Source of the DNA: Pandoraea horticolens
GTDB lineage: Bacteria; Pseudomonadota; Gammaproteobacteria; Burkholderiales; Burkholderiaceae
NCBI RefSeq assembly: GCF_902459555.1
Contig: NZ_CABPSM010000020.1
Location: forward strand, 1-64,000
Length of the DNA: 64,000 bases
Reading direction: 5' to 3'
Part shown: positions 44,218-54,297 of the stretch, piece by piece
How the letters are laid out: every line of letters starts with the position of its first letter
Position numbering within the stretch: position 1 is the stretch's first letter
Notes under the pieces: generated by a model
The model's database searches: none
What the model saw: the letters and a program-made list of their open reading frames with translations, nothing else
What the model was told of the DNA's origin: nothing
Program-made: the position numbers and the translations under genes

Positions 44218-44796
44218 TTATCCCAACTGGATCTGCTCTTTCGCATCAATGCTCACGCGGCGCTCGGCAATCACCGTCGCGTCGCGCGCGCTCACGTTCC
44301 AATCGTCCGCGACGCGCTGGCGCATCGAGCCGGCCTCCTGCTCGCTGTGCCCGCTCACGCGGCATATGCTTTCGCCAAAGTGGTTTTCCGAATAGGCCGC
44401 GGCAAGGAATTGCCGCTGCGTCAGTTGCTCGGTTTCGTGCCACCGCATGGTCAATCGCCGCCCGCTCATGTCGAGCATGTCGCAACGCACATTCAATTGA
44501 CCTCCCTCGGCGAGCAGCGTGGTGTCGCCGTCCAGGCGTACCTCGCGCGCGCCGGTGTCACCTTTCTCAAGGACGGACAGGATGTAGCCTGCTTCGCTAC
44601 CGCGCATGCTATGGCCGGCGAGCGAGATCAGTACGGTGTCATCCACGCGTGGCTGGAGCAAGCAGCCGGCAGCGACTTTGACCGACAGGTGTCCGGCCTC
44701 GCATACCACACCGAAGTGCTCGCCCTCGCTGGCGATTACCCGTGCATGGAAGAAGGCCGCAGCAGCGGTTTGGCGCATCGCACTTGCGTGTTTCAT
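44218..44796 (-). CDS. DUF3540 protein of the T6SS accessory module
   Basis: 192 residues. The N-terminal part reads VKVAAGCLLQPRVDDTVLIS, the C-terminal part DWNVSARDATVIAERRVSID followed by AKEQIQLG, a beta-helix-like end recalling VgrG tips. DUF3540 genes regularly accompany DUF2169, pentapeptide and DUF4150 genes in T6SS loci; the biochemical role is unknown. It may pack against the spike. Confidence 0.75.
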   Translation of the reverse strand: MKHASAMRQTAAAAFFHARVIASEGEHFGVVCEAGHLSVKVAAGCLLQPRVDDTVLISLAGHSMRGSEAGYILSVLEKGDTGAREVRLDGDTTLLAEGGQLNVRCDMLDMSGRRLTMRWHETEQLTQRQFLAAAYSENHFGESICRVSGHSEQEAGSMRQRVADDWNVSARDATVIAERRVSIDAKEQIQLG

Positions 44797-44859
44797 GGTC
44801 GGCTCCTATTTGCAAAGTATTGAAATGCGTCGAAGGCGTCGGGGCATTCCCCTCGATGC

Positions 44860-45825
44860 TCAGATCGTCGGTACCCAGCGTTCGGCCCGTAGACGTTCCG
44901 GGTCGTCGCCGATGGCTGCCGCCCGGTCGGCGCCTTCCCAGATCGCGTTGTCCAGCAGCGCGCCGTGCAGCTTCGCGCCCGCCACATTCGCGCGAGTAAA
45001 ATCCGCCCCAGGCCCACACAGGTGCGAGGCATCCGCGTAGTTCAATATCGCCGCGGCAAAGCTCGTTTTGTCGGCCCGTGCGTTAACCAGCATCGACATA
45101 CTCAGGTTCGCACCGCTGAAGTCGGCTTGCGAGAGCATGGCGGCGTTGAATTTCGCACCATGCAGATGGGCGTCGACTAACTTCGCGGCGCTCAAGTCCG
45201 CACCGGCAAAGGACACGAACGGCGCGTGGGCTCGGCTGAAATCGGCCCCTGGTGCATGCGCATCGGCAAAGCTGCAGTGCAACAGCCTGGCGCCGGCGAA
45301 GCGAGCGTCGCTGAACTTGCATGCCCGCGTCTGAACGGTGTCCCACGTCGCCCCACGCGCGTCGATGTTGGAAAAGTCGCAGTCAGCCAGCCACACGTTC
45401 TTCATTCGTGCGTCGGCCAGACGCGTGCCACGCAGGTCGCATCCGTCGAACACGCTGCGCGTCAGTTCTGCACCCGCAAAGCTCGTGCCGAGCCACTTGC
45501 ATTGGTATGCCCGCAGGCCATGGAGCATCGCATCGGAAAAATTGGCGTCCTGCAGAGAGCAAGCGTCCAGGCGGGCTCGAGTCATGTTCGCGCCCTCGAA
45601 TTGCGCGCCGCCGAGCTGGCAGTTCCTCCAACGCGTGTCGGCAAGCCCCGCGCAGGCAAAATTCGCGCCGCGCGCATCGACGCAATCCAGCCGCACCTCC
45701 TGCAGGTCGATGCCCCGGTAGTCGCCACCCGCCAGCGACACCCCTGAAATGCTGATCGACGTCGCCCGCAACGCCAGTAGGTCAGCGCGGCTGATGTGGG
45801 GCATTGCTTTTACGCTAGCGCTCAT
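44860..45825 (-). CDS. Pentapeptide-repeat protein of the T6SS accessory module
   Basis: 321 residues, almost all pentapeptide repeats (A-[DN]-[LFM]-x-x: GANFACAGLADTRWRNCQLG, then ADFSGANLSMSMLVNARADK). They fold into a square right-handed beta-helix. The start at 45825 (MSASVKAMPH) has AGGAG 9 nt upstream and overlaps the stop of the DUF2169 gene by 4 nt; the frame is open 56 codons further, without support. Probably works with the DUF2169 protein as a spike or cargo adaptor. Confidence 0.85.
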   Translation of the reverse strand: MSASVKAMPHISRADLLALRATSISISGVSLAGGDYRGIDLQEVRLDCVDARGANFACAGLADTRWRNCQLGGAQFEGANMTRARLDACSLQDANFSDAMLHGLRAYQCKWLGTSFAGAELTRSVFDGCDLRGTRLADARMKNVWLADCDFSNIDARGATWDTVQTRACKFSDARFAGARLLHCSFADAHAPGADFSRAHAPFVSFAGADLSAAKLVDAHLHGAKFNAAMLSQADFSGANLSMSMLVNARADKTSFAAAILNYADASHLCGPGADFTRANVAGAKLHGALLDNAIWEGADRAAAIGDDPERLRAERWVPTI

Positions 45826-48323
45826 ACTTGCAACTCCTGCCATGCGCAGCGGGTCAGAAGCGCACCTGGCACTGCGATGCGCTCGGCACGGGCGGTGCGC
45901 ACATCGACCTCGTAGAGATTTGCGTGACTGAAATTGGCGTCGAGCACAACGCAACGGCGCAGTGACGCCTGCATCAAGTTGGCACCGCTCCATTCCGCAC
46001 CAACCATCTTCGAGCCGCTGAAATCAGCGCCCCTCGCCACACAGTGGCGCGCGTCGGTACCAGAAAGATCACAGTCCGCCAGCAAGGCCGCATCCAAGCG
46101 CGCGCCGCGCAGCGTGCTGCCGCACAGCACGGCGCCTTCGATTCCGGCGCAGACGAGATCGGCTTCGTCGAAGCAACTCCTCTCCAACCGGCTGGCGCGA
46201 CCAACGCGCACACCGGCCATCGACGCGCGGCGGAAATCCAGTGCCTCACCTTGCACGCCCCATAACGAAGCGCCCCGCAGGTACGCCTCGACGAAGCGAG
46301 CACCGGATATGGGGCTGTCCTCCAGTATTGCGGCCTCCAGATTCGCCCGGGTCGCATCCACTCCGGCGAGATCGCTCGCAGTGAATCTGGCGCGGCGACC
46401 CTGCACATCCATCAGATTGGCGCCGGCCAGCGACGATTTGACGAACGCGGCAGCCTGGAGCCGTGCGCCGCTCAGATCCGCCCCGGCAAACCCGCACTGC
46501 ACGAAGCGTGCGTCGGACAGATCGGCGCTCGCCAAACCTACACGATCGCCAGCGCAACGACTGACGAGCAAACGGCGCGCGCTGGCATGCCGGGCGTCGA
46601 CACCGTCCAGTTCGCATTCAACCAAGCGTGCATCGTCAAGCTTGGCGCCGACGAGCTTTGCACCCGAGAGTTTGCAACGCACGAATTCGCTGCCCGATAA
46701 GTCAGCATCAGACAGGTCCATGTTCGATAGATCTGCGTCTTCCAAGCGCACGCGGGTAACCGTCTCGCCTCGGGCGTGTGCCGCACGCAGGGTCTCAGCA
46801 CCCAAGACGCGGTGTGGCGCGGCGAGTGGATTGAGGCCAGGCGAGGTGGCCGCATGCGCACTCGCCACTTCGGCCGTAATCCGCCGCTCCAAGCTCTCGG
46901 CATCGGCCAGCTCAGCAGCATTCTTCTGCGTAAAATTCGGGGGCAGGGCGGCGGCATCAAATGCGTGCACGGGAAGCCTGGCCGTGGCAGAGTGCCGCTC
47001 GGCGCTCGTAAATAGTCCGTCCACGTCCACGCCGGCGGCTTTGAGCGTTTGCCGGATTTCATCCTCAACGCCACTGGTGGTACGTTTCACAGCACCTTTG
47101 ATGGCCTCTTCGTTCAACTGCGTGGTATCGTCCGGCCCCGGCGCCGGACGCGCGAGCGGCGGGACCACTAGTCGCTGTATTGCCGGCCCACCCTTTGCCT
47201 TAATCTCTTTGACAATCTCATCATGCGTCGCGCTGATCTCGGCCCATACCGCGTCGGCCTGTGCTAAGGCATTTGGGCCCTGCACCGCCCTCCCCGCGGC
47301 TCGTTCCGCCTCGGTCCCGTCTGGTCGCCATTGCTTCATCAGCATGGCCGTCGTCTCAGCGGGGCCTGTCAGAGACTCCGTATGCACAAACATCTCGACC
47401 GCGTCTGCGCCGCCGCTCTCACCCGTCTCAACGAATGCCCTGTAAAGCACCAGCACGCGCTCGTCGTTGGGGAACAGCCATACGGTATCGAGTTGCAGGA
47501 GCGCTTCGCGAACTCGGCCGATGTCCGGTTTCAGGCACCACAGAAGGCGCGGTCGCAGGCCCGGCAGCCGCCCCGCGACGGTGCATTTCTCTGCATGCAT
47601 ACCGATCAGTTCGAAGGTTTCGTCGCCACGCCAGTATGTGGAGATACACTGGTCAGCAGCGAGCGCATCGAACCACGCGGAATCGGTATCGTCCGGAAAC
47701 CCGGGAAACCGCGTGCGCAGCCAGTGCTCGTCCGTGGTGCCAACGAGCCGCTGACGTTCCGGCGTGCCTGCCGGGATTGGCAGGAAAGTTGCCGGCGCCG
47801 GCGCATCCTGCGGTGTAAGCACTGGCGCGGCAGGCCATTCCACATTGGGAAGCAATACCCCCTCGATCTCCTGGGAATCGACACAATGCCCCTGCCCCGT
47901 CGGGTTGGCCGGCCAATCCTGGCCGCCGTAGGCATGCTGCAGATCGACTGGCATCCTATCGAACGGTAGCGGCTCGGTGTGCCGCCAGCCCTGCCTCGTC
48001 CGCGTCCAACGGCGCTCGCCGTAGACCTTCAGCGTCTTGCTGATGTCGCCAAGGCGTGCTGTGACGCTTAGCGTCGAGGCTCGAGTGCCAGCGGGGGAGT
48101 AGGCATTGCCGGCCACCGCGAAGGTACCGCGCGTTTTCTTCAGGCCCTCATCGAAGACGTGCTGGCCGAACTGCGTCCGAAGGAATTGCCACGCGCTCCG
48201 CTCGTTCATCGTCTTCCCGTCGGCACCGATCAGGTACCCCAGCGTGACGCACACGTGCGGGCGTCCATTGGCCGCCATAGCGTTCAGCAATATCAAGGAG
48301 TCGGTCGGTTTCGCGATCCTCAT
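45822..48323 (-). CDS. DUF2169 domain plus pentapeptide-repeat protein, probable T6SS cargo adaptor
   Basis: 833 residues. The N-terminal DUF2169 domain (about 1-320) carries DRMPVDLQHAYGGQDWPANP followed by TGQGH, the family signature (F-x-x-A-Y/F-G-G-x-D-x-x-x-N-P-x-G-x-G). A helical linker follows. The C-terminal half (about 530-830) is pentapeptide repeats (VRLEDADLSNMDLSDADLSG). A DUF2169 protein in Agrobacterium is known as an adaptor that stabilises a T6SS effector and loads it on VgrG; the same role is inferred here. Starts 4 nt after the vgrG stop. Confidence 0.85.
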   Translation of the reverse strand: MRIAKPTDSLILLNAMAANGRPHVCVTLGYLIGADGKTMNERSAWQFLRTQFGQHVFDEGLKKTRGTFAVAGNAYSPAGTRASTLSVTARLGDISKTLKVYGERRWTRTRQGWRHTEPLPFDRMPVDLQHAYGGQDWPANPTGQGHCVDSQEIEGVLLPNVEWPAAPVLTPQDAPAPATFLPIPAGTPERQRLVGTTDEHWLRTRFPGFPDDTDSAWFDALAADQCISTYWRGDETFELIGMHAEKCTVAGRLPGLRPRLLWCLKPDIGRVREALLQLDTVWLFPNDERVLVLYRAFVETGESGGADAVEMFVHTESLTGPAETTAMLMKQWRPDGTEAERAAGRAVQGPNALAQADAVWAEISATHDEIVKEIKAKGGPAIQRLVVPPLARPAPGPDDTTQLNEEAIKGAVKRTTSGVEDEIRQTLKAAGVDVDGLFTSAERHSATARLPVHAFDAAALPPNFTQKNAAELADAESLERRITAEVASAHAATSPGLNPLAAPHRVLGAETLRAAHARGETVTRVRLEDADLSNMDLSDADLSGSEFVRCKLSGAKLVGAKLDDARLVECELDGVDARHASARRLLVSRCAGDRVGLASADLSDARFVQCGFAGADLSGARLQAAAFVKSSLAGANLMDVQGRRARFTASDLAGVDATRANLEAAILEDSPISGARFVEAYLRGASLWGVQGEALDFRRASMAGVRVGRASRLERSCFDEADLVCAGIEGAVLCGSTLRGARLDAALLADCDLSGTDARHCVARGADFSGSKMVGAEWSGANLMQASLRRCVVLDANFSHANLYEVDVRTARAERIAVPGALLTRCAWQELQV

Positions 48324-48327
48324 GGTG

Positions 48328-50520
48328 TCATCCCAGATGGATCGTCTCGCCGTCAATCGACACGGATGGCGCGCTGACGTCGACCTTCTCGCCCGAGAGT
48401 TTCAGCGTTTGCGCGTCGACTTTGTAAGTCACGGCCTGCAGGGACGAATCGACATACTTTTTCTTGTCTTTTACGCCCACTTCCTCCTTGTCGGCCGAGA
48501 CCTGTTTTGTCTTCGCGGCGGTCTCCTGCTTGTTCTCGAAGACCTTCTTTGTGACGGCCTGTTTCATCTCAATAACGCCTTGCAACGCAATGTCGATCTT
48601 GGTTCCGACGGTCACAAGGTTCTGCTGACCATACGTCATCGACGTTGCCATTCCCAAGGTGATCGACGTGGTCAATCCCTCGTAGACGTCCAGCGTGGCA
48701 ACTGCGTGGTTCCTCACTATGAGGCCGGCCTCTGCGCTCGCCTTGAACCACTTGCCAGCCTCGCTTTTCGAATCGCCGAAATTTCCCTGAGCAGGCGGCG
48801 ACGAGGATGAGGATGTTGGCAAGATCGGACTGCCGACTATTTTCTCTGAATAGGCGCCGTGCACGACGCGCATCGACGATGCCGAGCCCATCTCGATATG
48901 CGCGTCCGACGTCATTTCCAGTCCGGGCTGCTTCGCTTGTCCCAGCTTGATGCTGGTATTTGCCACCGGCGTTGCCAAATGGATGCGTTGATTGCCGCGC
49001 TTGTCGTCCAGCACGAACTGATTTCCGCCTGCCGTACGCAGCACGTTTTGCTTGGCGTTTTGCTCCAGCACGACATTTGGATTCTCCGAGTTGGCGACGG
49101 CGCCAGCGATGTATGGCCGGTCGGGATCGCCATTCAAAAATGCCACAATGACCTCGGTGCCCTTGAGCAGCGGCAAGTGCATGCCATGCTGCGCACCGGC
49201 GTAGGGCGACATCAGCCGCAGCCAAGCCGACGAGCGCAGGGTTGCTTTATCGGTGTGCTGAAAGGGGAACCGCACCTTGTAGCATCCGTACTCGTTCAAG
49301 TGCGCGTAAGGTTCATCGCCTTCGGCGTCGATGATCGCACTGACGGTTTGGGTAATGATGGGACTGCGGATTTCCAAGTCGGGGCGGAATTGCACTTCTT
49401 CCGGCAAGGCGATGAACTCGTTGCGGTAGTCCTCCAGCACGGCGTCGGTCTCGTTCGGGACTCCCACTGCTTGCTCGCGTTGGCGTCCGGGGACCAGTTG
49501 TCCGCCCTCGTGGCGCAGCCCGATCAATTGATAGCCTGAATTGAAATCCTCGCGAGGATGGTCGGCAAGACGCACTTTCGCCCCTGCCGAGAGCATCGGC
49601 ACGTGACTCAGGCCGCGATACTCCCGCGCACGGCATCCGGCCGCCTGCGCGCGCAACCGTGCCAAGCGCCGACCTTCTTCTTCAGTGTCGAAATGTTCGC
49701 CGTATAAAGCGCGCTCGCCATAGTGCCCGCCATCCACTGGTGCATCGATGTGCAGGTCGAGGGCCGCGTGGGAGCCGGCGAAATCACGCAGCACGACCTT
49801 GCTGAGCACCGGTCGAACTTCCACTGAAAAGCGCTCTACGGCTGCATCCAAGTGCCTCCCCCGGCGCGTGGACGCGAGCCGGTAGGCCAGCGGAGTTGCG
49901 TCACCTGTCTGATATGACCGATCACCGCAAAACACCACCGCTTCGCAATCATCGAGTTGCTCGAAGTAGTAATAAACGCCTTGTCGTGCTAGCCGGCGCG
50001 TCAAAAAATCAAGGCAATTCTCGTCGAACTGGCAGACGAAGTTGGTCTTCGTGGCCGCGATGTCCGGTCCCGACATGCAAATGCGAAAGTCGTAGCGCTT
50101 ATCCCCTCGCTCACCTTCGATGCCCAGTTCCCCCAGGAGCATGATCCTGCGCACAATCTCCGGTAACGTCTGGTCAAGGTACACGTCCGAAAACCGGTAG
50201 TCAGCCAGCCCCGCCAGCCGCGGCATCAACACGACACGGTAACAGGCCCATTCGGCGTCGTTGTCGAGCTGAAAAGCTTCACGCACGGTACCGTGGAAAT
50301 GGCGCGACATGCCGTTTTCCAGTTTGATACGGAAGCGCCCATGCGCGCCCAGCAGCGCCATCAGATCATGTGCGTTGTCGCGCGCCAACAAAGTCAGCTC
50401 GATACGATAGGGTTGCGAGATTTTCTCCTCGCCGCTCCAGCGCAAAACGAAGAAGGTGTCCGGTGCGAAGTTCGTGCATTCGAACGTGAACAAGCTTGCG
50501 CTCGGATTTGCCTCAGCCAT
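48328..50520 (-). CDS. vgrG: T6SS spike protein VgrG (TssI)
   Basis: 730 residues: gp27-like part (from SLFTFECTNFAPDTFFVLRW), gp5 OB-fold region (VIVAFLNGDPDRPYIAGAVA) and a C-terminal beta-helix with the VgrG-typical NQFVLDDKRGNQRIHLAT stretch. The tail beyond (KQVSADKEEVGVKDKKKYVD) is Lys-rich and ends TLKLSGEKVDVSAPSVSIDG ETIHLG, likely the site where the PAAR-like tip docks. No toxin domain is seen. The start MAEANPSA has AGGAGGGG 9 nt upstream. It lies 2 nt after tssH. Confidence 0.93.
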   Translation of the reverse strand: MAEANPSASLFTFECTNFAPDTFFVLRWSGEEKISQPYRIELTLLARDNAHDLMALLGAHGRFRIKLENGMSRHFHGTVREAFQLDNDAEWACYRVVLMPRLAGLADYRFSDVYLDQTLPEIVRRIMLLGELGIEGERGDKRYDFRICMSGPDIAATKTNFVCQFDENCLDFLTRRLARQGVYYYFEQLDDCEAVVFCGDRSYQTGDATPLAYRLASTRRGRHLDAAVERFSVEVRPVLSKVVLRDFAGSHAALDLHIDAPVDGGHYGERALYGEHFDTEEEGRRLARLRAQAAGCRAREYRGLSHVPMLSAGAKVRLADHPREDFNSGYQLIGLRHEGGQLVPGRQREQAVGVPNETDAVLEDYRNEFIALPEEVQFRPDLEIRSPIITQTVSAIIDAEGDEPYAHLNEYGCYKVRFPFQHTDKATLRSSAWLRLMSPYAGAQHGMHLPLLKGTEVIVAFLNGDPDRPYIAGAVANSENPNVVLEQNAKQNVLRTAGGNQFVLDDKRGNQRIHLATPVANTSIKLGQAKQPGLEMTSDAHIEMGSASSMRVVHGAYSEKIVGSPILPTSSSSSPPAQGNFGDSKSEAGKWFKASAEAGLIVRNHAVATLDVYEGLTTSITLGMATSMTYGQQNLVTVGTKIDIALQGVIEMKQAVTKKVFENKQETAAKTKQVSADKEEVGVKDKKKYVDSSLQAVTYKVDAQTLKLSGEKVDVSAPSVSIDGETIHLG

Positions 50521-50522
50521 GT

Positions 50523-53237
50523 TTATGCTTCCCCTCCTTGAATGGCGCCGCGCGCGGGCGACGCCATAGGCCGCGTCAAAACGGCTTGCACGCTCTCGTC
50601 CACGATGACGGACCATTTGCCCTGGCCGTCAATGCCGAGCCGCATGTTCGATACATCGCGGCCGGCGGATGCGGCCCCGAGCAGGAGGTCTGACATCCGC
50701 GGCAATATATGCTTGCGCAGGAGAAAATCGACGTTACGCGCGCCCGTCTCCGCCCTAGTGCAACGTTCGGCGATAGCTTCGATTACGTCGTTGTCAATCT
50801 GTAGGGTCACGCCGTGCGACGCCAGCAACTGCGCGGTCAGCTTGGCGAGCTTGAGGCGCACCACGCCGACCATCGCGTCGCGCGTCAGTGCGCCATACGG
50901 GACGATCGTCATGCGCGCCAGCAAAGGCGGCTTGAAATGCCGCTCAAGTACCGGCCGGATTCGCTCAGCGATGGTCCCAACCGTTGGCTGCCCGGCGTTG
51001 GTCTGCGCCAGCGCGGCGACGATTTCTTCACTGCCGAGATTACTCGTCAGAATCACCACGGTGTCGCTGAACTTGACCTCGCGCCCCTCGCCGTCGGCGA
51101 GCGTGCCTTTGTCGAACACTTGATAGAACAGGTTCACGACATCCAGATGCGCCTTCTCCACCTCGTCCAACAGCACTACCGAGTAGGGCCGGCGCCGCAC
51201 TGCTTCGGTCAGCACGCCACCTTCGCCATAGCCGACGTAGCCCGGCGGAGAGCCGACCAGGCGGCTCACCGTGTGGCGTTCCTGGAATTCGCTCATGTTG
51301 ATGGTGATGAGGGCTTGTTCGCCCCCGAACAATTGCTCGGCCAGGGCAATAGCCGTCTCGGTCTTACCCACGCCGCTGGGGCCAACCAGCAGAAAAACCC
51401 CTAGGGGATGCGCCGGGTCCTTCAGCCCCGAGGCCGCCGATTTGAGCATGTCGGCGATGGCATCCAGACCCGCGTCTTGCCCTCGAATACGATCCTTAAG
51501 TGTGTCTGCGAGCCCTAGCATGGCAGCAGCGCCGTCGCGTTTCAGTCTGCCCAGGGGGATGCCGGTCCAGTCCGATACTACGCGTGCCACGACCTCCGGC
51601 GTCACCTCGGTAAAGAGCAGAGGGGCATCGCCCTGACATCGTTCGAGCGCGGATTGCGCCGCCGCGAGCTCGGTTAGCAAATCCGGCTCACAAGCCGGGG
51701 CGGCCGCTTGGGTGACGCGCGCCCGCAGATCAAACACAGGCTGCGCCACGGCCCTCTCAAGCGCCCAGCGCGCATGCAGCCGGTTCAATTCCTCGGTCTT
51801 CTGCACTTCGCACGCATGGATCTCGGCGAGGCGTGCGGTCTGTGCTTCTCTACCGTACTTTGCGTCGCGCTGCAGCGCGATGCGTTCGCGTCTCATGCCC
51901 GCCAGCGCCCGCTCAATCGATTCGATGGCATAGGGCTTGACGTCCAGTCCGATCTTGACGCGGGCGGCAGCCATATCGACCAGATCAACCGCCTTGTCTG
52001 GCAGGTGCCTGCCCGTGATGTAACGGCTCGACAGTTCGGCGGCGGCCACCAGAGCGTCGTCGCGTATCGCTACGCCGTGCTCGGCTTCGTAGCCGTCTTT
52101 CAGGCCTCTCAGGATGTGCACGGTCACTGAGACATCCGGCTCATCGAGCCTGACGGGTTGGAAGCGCCGGGCAAGGGCCGCGTCCTTCTCGAAGTACTTC
52201 TTGTATTCGGCCCAGGTGGTCGCGGCGATAGTTCGCAATTCACCGCGCGCGAGGGCTGGCTTGAGCAGGTTGGCCGCGTCGCTGCCGCCTGCCGGGCCAC
52301 CCGCGCCGATCAGCATGTGGGCCTCATCGATGAATAGAATGCTCGGCGTGGTCGACGTCTTGATCTCGTCGATCACGCCGCGCAGCCGGTTCTCGAATTC
52401 ACCCTTGGTGCTCGCCCCTGCTTCCAGCAGACCTAGATCGAGCGCAAGCACGCGTACGTCGGCAAGAAACGCAGGTACGTCGCCTTGCGCTATACGTAAA
52501 GCCAGCGCCTCGACTACGGCGGTTTTGCCGACACCCGGATCGCCCACGCAGATCGGATTGTTTTTTCGTCGGCGCGCAAGAATGTCGACAATCTGCCGGA
52601 TTTCAGCGTCGCGGCCGAAGACCGGATCGATCTTTCCCGCGCGGGCGCTAGCGGTGAAGTCCTCGCAGAAACGCGCAATGGATGAGCCTTCCGGGGCACC
52701 ACATGTGGTCCCGCCGACGAACGGCACGGCGTGTTCATTTAGCTCCGCGCCAAGTGGCTCTTCGTTGGATCGCTCGGTAAGCGCGGCAAAATCAGCGCTT
52801 GCTGCGTCGGCGTGCATCGCACATAACAAGCCGTCGTAGGCCGAGCCGGCGATGTAATAGCGTGCATGAGAGCGCAGCGCGATCAGCAGCGCACCGCCGC
52901 GGATGTGGGTTTGGCCCAGCGTGATGGAGGCCGCGAGCCAAGCGTCTTGCAGCCACTCGGTGAGCAGCGGCGAAAACACAGGCCGGGCCGCACTACCGCG
53001 CTTCAATTTGGCGAGCTGCGCCTCGAGCGCAGCGGCAAGACGTGCGACGTCGATCCCAAAATGCGCGAGCATCAACGGGACGTCGCTGTGCGGGTCGTCG
53101 AGTAGCTTGAGCAGGAAATGCTCGATGGCAATCTCGTAATGACCGCGTGTCAGGCACATACCTGCGGCGTCCTCAAGTGCCCGGCGGGTATGAGGATTGA
53201 GCCGCGCGAAGAGTAGCTTGAGCTCAACTTGCAACAT
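50523..53237 (-). CDS. tssH: T6SS sheath-recycling ATPase TssH (ClpV)
   Basis: 904 residues. It unfolds contracted TssBC sheath in the cytoplasm. The N-terminal Clp_N domain is followed by the first AAA+ domain (Walker A GDPGVGKTAVVEAL near 230, Walker B LFIDEAHML). A middle helical domain and the second AAA+ domain come next (Walker A GPSGVGKTETAIAL near 617, Walker B VVLLDEVEKAHLDV). The start MLQVELKLLFARLNPHTRRA is the ClpV pattern. The ORF extends 50 codons upstream only inside tssG. Overlaps the tssG end by 14 nt. Confidence 0.93.
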   Translation of the reverse strand: MLQVELKLLFARLNPHTRRALEDAAGMCLTRGHYEIAIEHFLLKLLDDPHSDVPLMLAHFGIDVARLAAALEAQLAKLKRGSAARPVFSPLLTEWLQDAWLAASITLGQTHIRGGALLIALRSHARYYIAGSAYDGLLCAMHADAASADFAALTERSNEEPLGAELNEHAVPFVGGTTCGAPEGSSIARFCEDFTASARAGKIDPVFGRDAEIRQIVDILARRRKNNPICVGDPGVGKTAVVEALALRIAQGDVPAFLADVRVLALDLGLLEAGASTKGEFENRLRGVIDEIKTSTTPSILFIDEAHMLIGAGGPAGGSDAANLLKPALARGELRTIAATTWAEYKKYFEKDAALARRFQPVRLDEPDVSVTVHILRGLKDGYEAEHGVAIRDDALVAAAELSSRYITGRHLPDKAVDLVDMAAARVKIGLDVKPYAIESIERALAGMRRERIALQRDAKYGREAQTARLAEIHACEVQKTEELNRLHARWALERAVAQPVFDLRARVTQAAAPACEPDLLTELAAAQSALERCQGDAPLLFTEVTPEVVARVVSDWTGIPLGRLKRDGAAAMLGLADTLKDRIRGQDAGLDAIADMLKSAASGLKDPAHPLGVFLLVGPSGVGKTETAIALAEQLFGGEQALITINMSEFQERHTVSRLVGSPPGYVGYGEGGVLTEAVRRRPYSVVLLDEVEKAHLDVVNLFYQVFDKGTLADGEGREVKFSDTVVILTSNLGSEEIVAALAQTNAGQPTVGTIAERIRPVLERHFKPPLLARMTIVPYGALTRDAMVGVVRLKLAKLTAQLLASHGVTLQIDNDVIEAIAERCTRAETGARNVDFLLRKHILPRMSDLLLGAASAGRDVSNMRLGIDGQGKWSVIVDESVQAVLTRPMASPARGAIQGGEA

Positions 53238-54297
53238 GGATGTCCCCAAGTGCGGGGCATGGCTCGCATTCGCCCAGCGGCAGAGCGAACCGGGCGACGA
53301 ATACGTCCGTGTCTTGCCTCTGCCCAGCAAGCCACGTGTCAAGCCCCAGGCGTCCCCAACGCCGCCCGCCCAGCGTGGCCGGTTCACACTCTAAAGGGTC
53401 AAGCAGTACGGCCAACTCGCAATGGATCGGGTCGTGCAGGTACAGCGCAATGTCGCGGCTCAGCATGGCGTATGCCTCGCCGCCAGGCAGCAGCGTCTCG
53501 AAACAACGCGCGTGGACCGGACCGATACGAATCTCGGCCGTGCCGTTGCAATGGGTGGCGTCCTGCCCTATCAGCGTCTCACCTATGCAAGCGCTTGACT
53601 GCCCGAGTGCACAGCGGTTTTCCTGCGGCACGGGCACACGCCGGGTCACGCACGGGGTGACGCTCACGGGCGCTTCACCTAACAGCCCACGGACCAGGGT
53701 TTCCAGGCCCAACGCGGAGCGTGGAAACTGGCTGAACAGGCCTGCAAAGTGCAGCAGGCGCGGATTGACCGGCGTCGCCGTATCGCCGCGCATCTGGCCG
53801 ATGAGTGCGAATAGATAGTCGCTGCCGCGCGTTCCGTCCCACTCGGCGCAGGCAATCCAGATCCGGTATTTCTCCCATGCTGAAAACAACATCGGATAGA
53901 TGGCCGCGTGCAACACGTCGAGAAAGTCGCGCGTAGTCGTCCGCCCGTTGCGTCTTTCATTGATGAGGTCTTCCGTGTAGAACGTGGGCAACGGCGAGGA
54001 CACGCCGTACAGTCCGAAAAAGTTCGCGACCACGCGCCAAATGCCATTGGAATCGTCGTGTGCGATATGCGCGACGTCCTCGCTCGGGAAAGCGAGGCTC
54101 AGGTTGGGCTGCACACGCACGCTCGCGCGGAAGGCGTCGTCGTCAGCAAATGCCGCGCGCATCAGACGCAAGGCCTGGAAGAAGGCCAAGGGCGTTCGGT
54201 GCGCGCCCTCGCTCATGATGAATGAGCGCAGTGCTTCTTGTGCCGATGCCGGTACGCCGCTTAAAGCAGGCGCTGCCGGCCGATCTTCGGTGGCCAT
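53224..54297 (-). CDS. tssG: T6SS baseplate protein TssG
   Basis: 357 residues. The TssG signature TPLAFFQALRLMRAAFADDD, then DVAHIAHDDSNGIWRVVANF followed by FGLYGVSSPLPTFYTEDLI, is complete. TssG with two TssF makes the baseplate wedge on which TssK and the sheath assemble. The start overlaps the end of tssF by 37 nt, so ribosomes likely re-initiate. Confidence 0.93.
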   Translation of the reverse strand: MATEDRPAAPALSGVPASAQEALRSFIMSEGAHRTPLAFFQALRLMRAAFADDDAFRASVRVQPNLSLAFPSEDVAHIAHDDSNGIWRVVANFFGLYGVSSPLPTFYTEDLINERRNGRTTTRDFLDVLHAAIYPMLFSAWEKYRIWIACAEWDGTRGSDYLFALIGQMRGDTATPVNPRLLHFAGLFSQFPRSALGLETLVRGLLGEAPVSVTPCVTRRVPVPQENRCALGQSSACIGETLIGQDATHCNGTAEIRIGPVHARCFETLLPGGEAYAMLSRDIALYLHDPIHCELAVLLDPLECEPATLGGRRWGRLGLDTWLAGQRQDTDVFVARFALPLGECEPCPALGDIHVAS

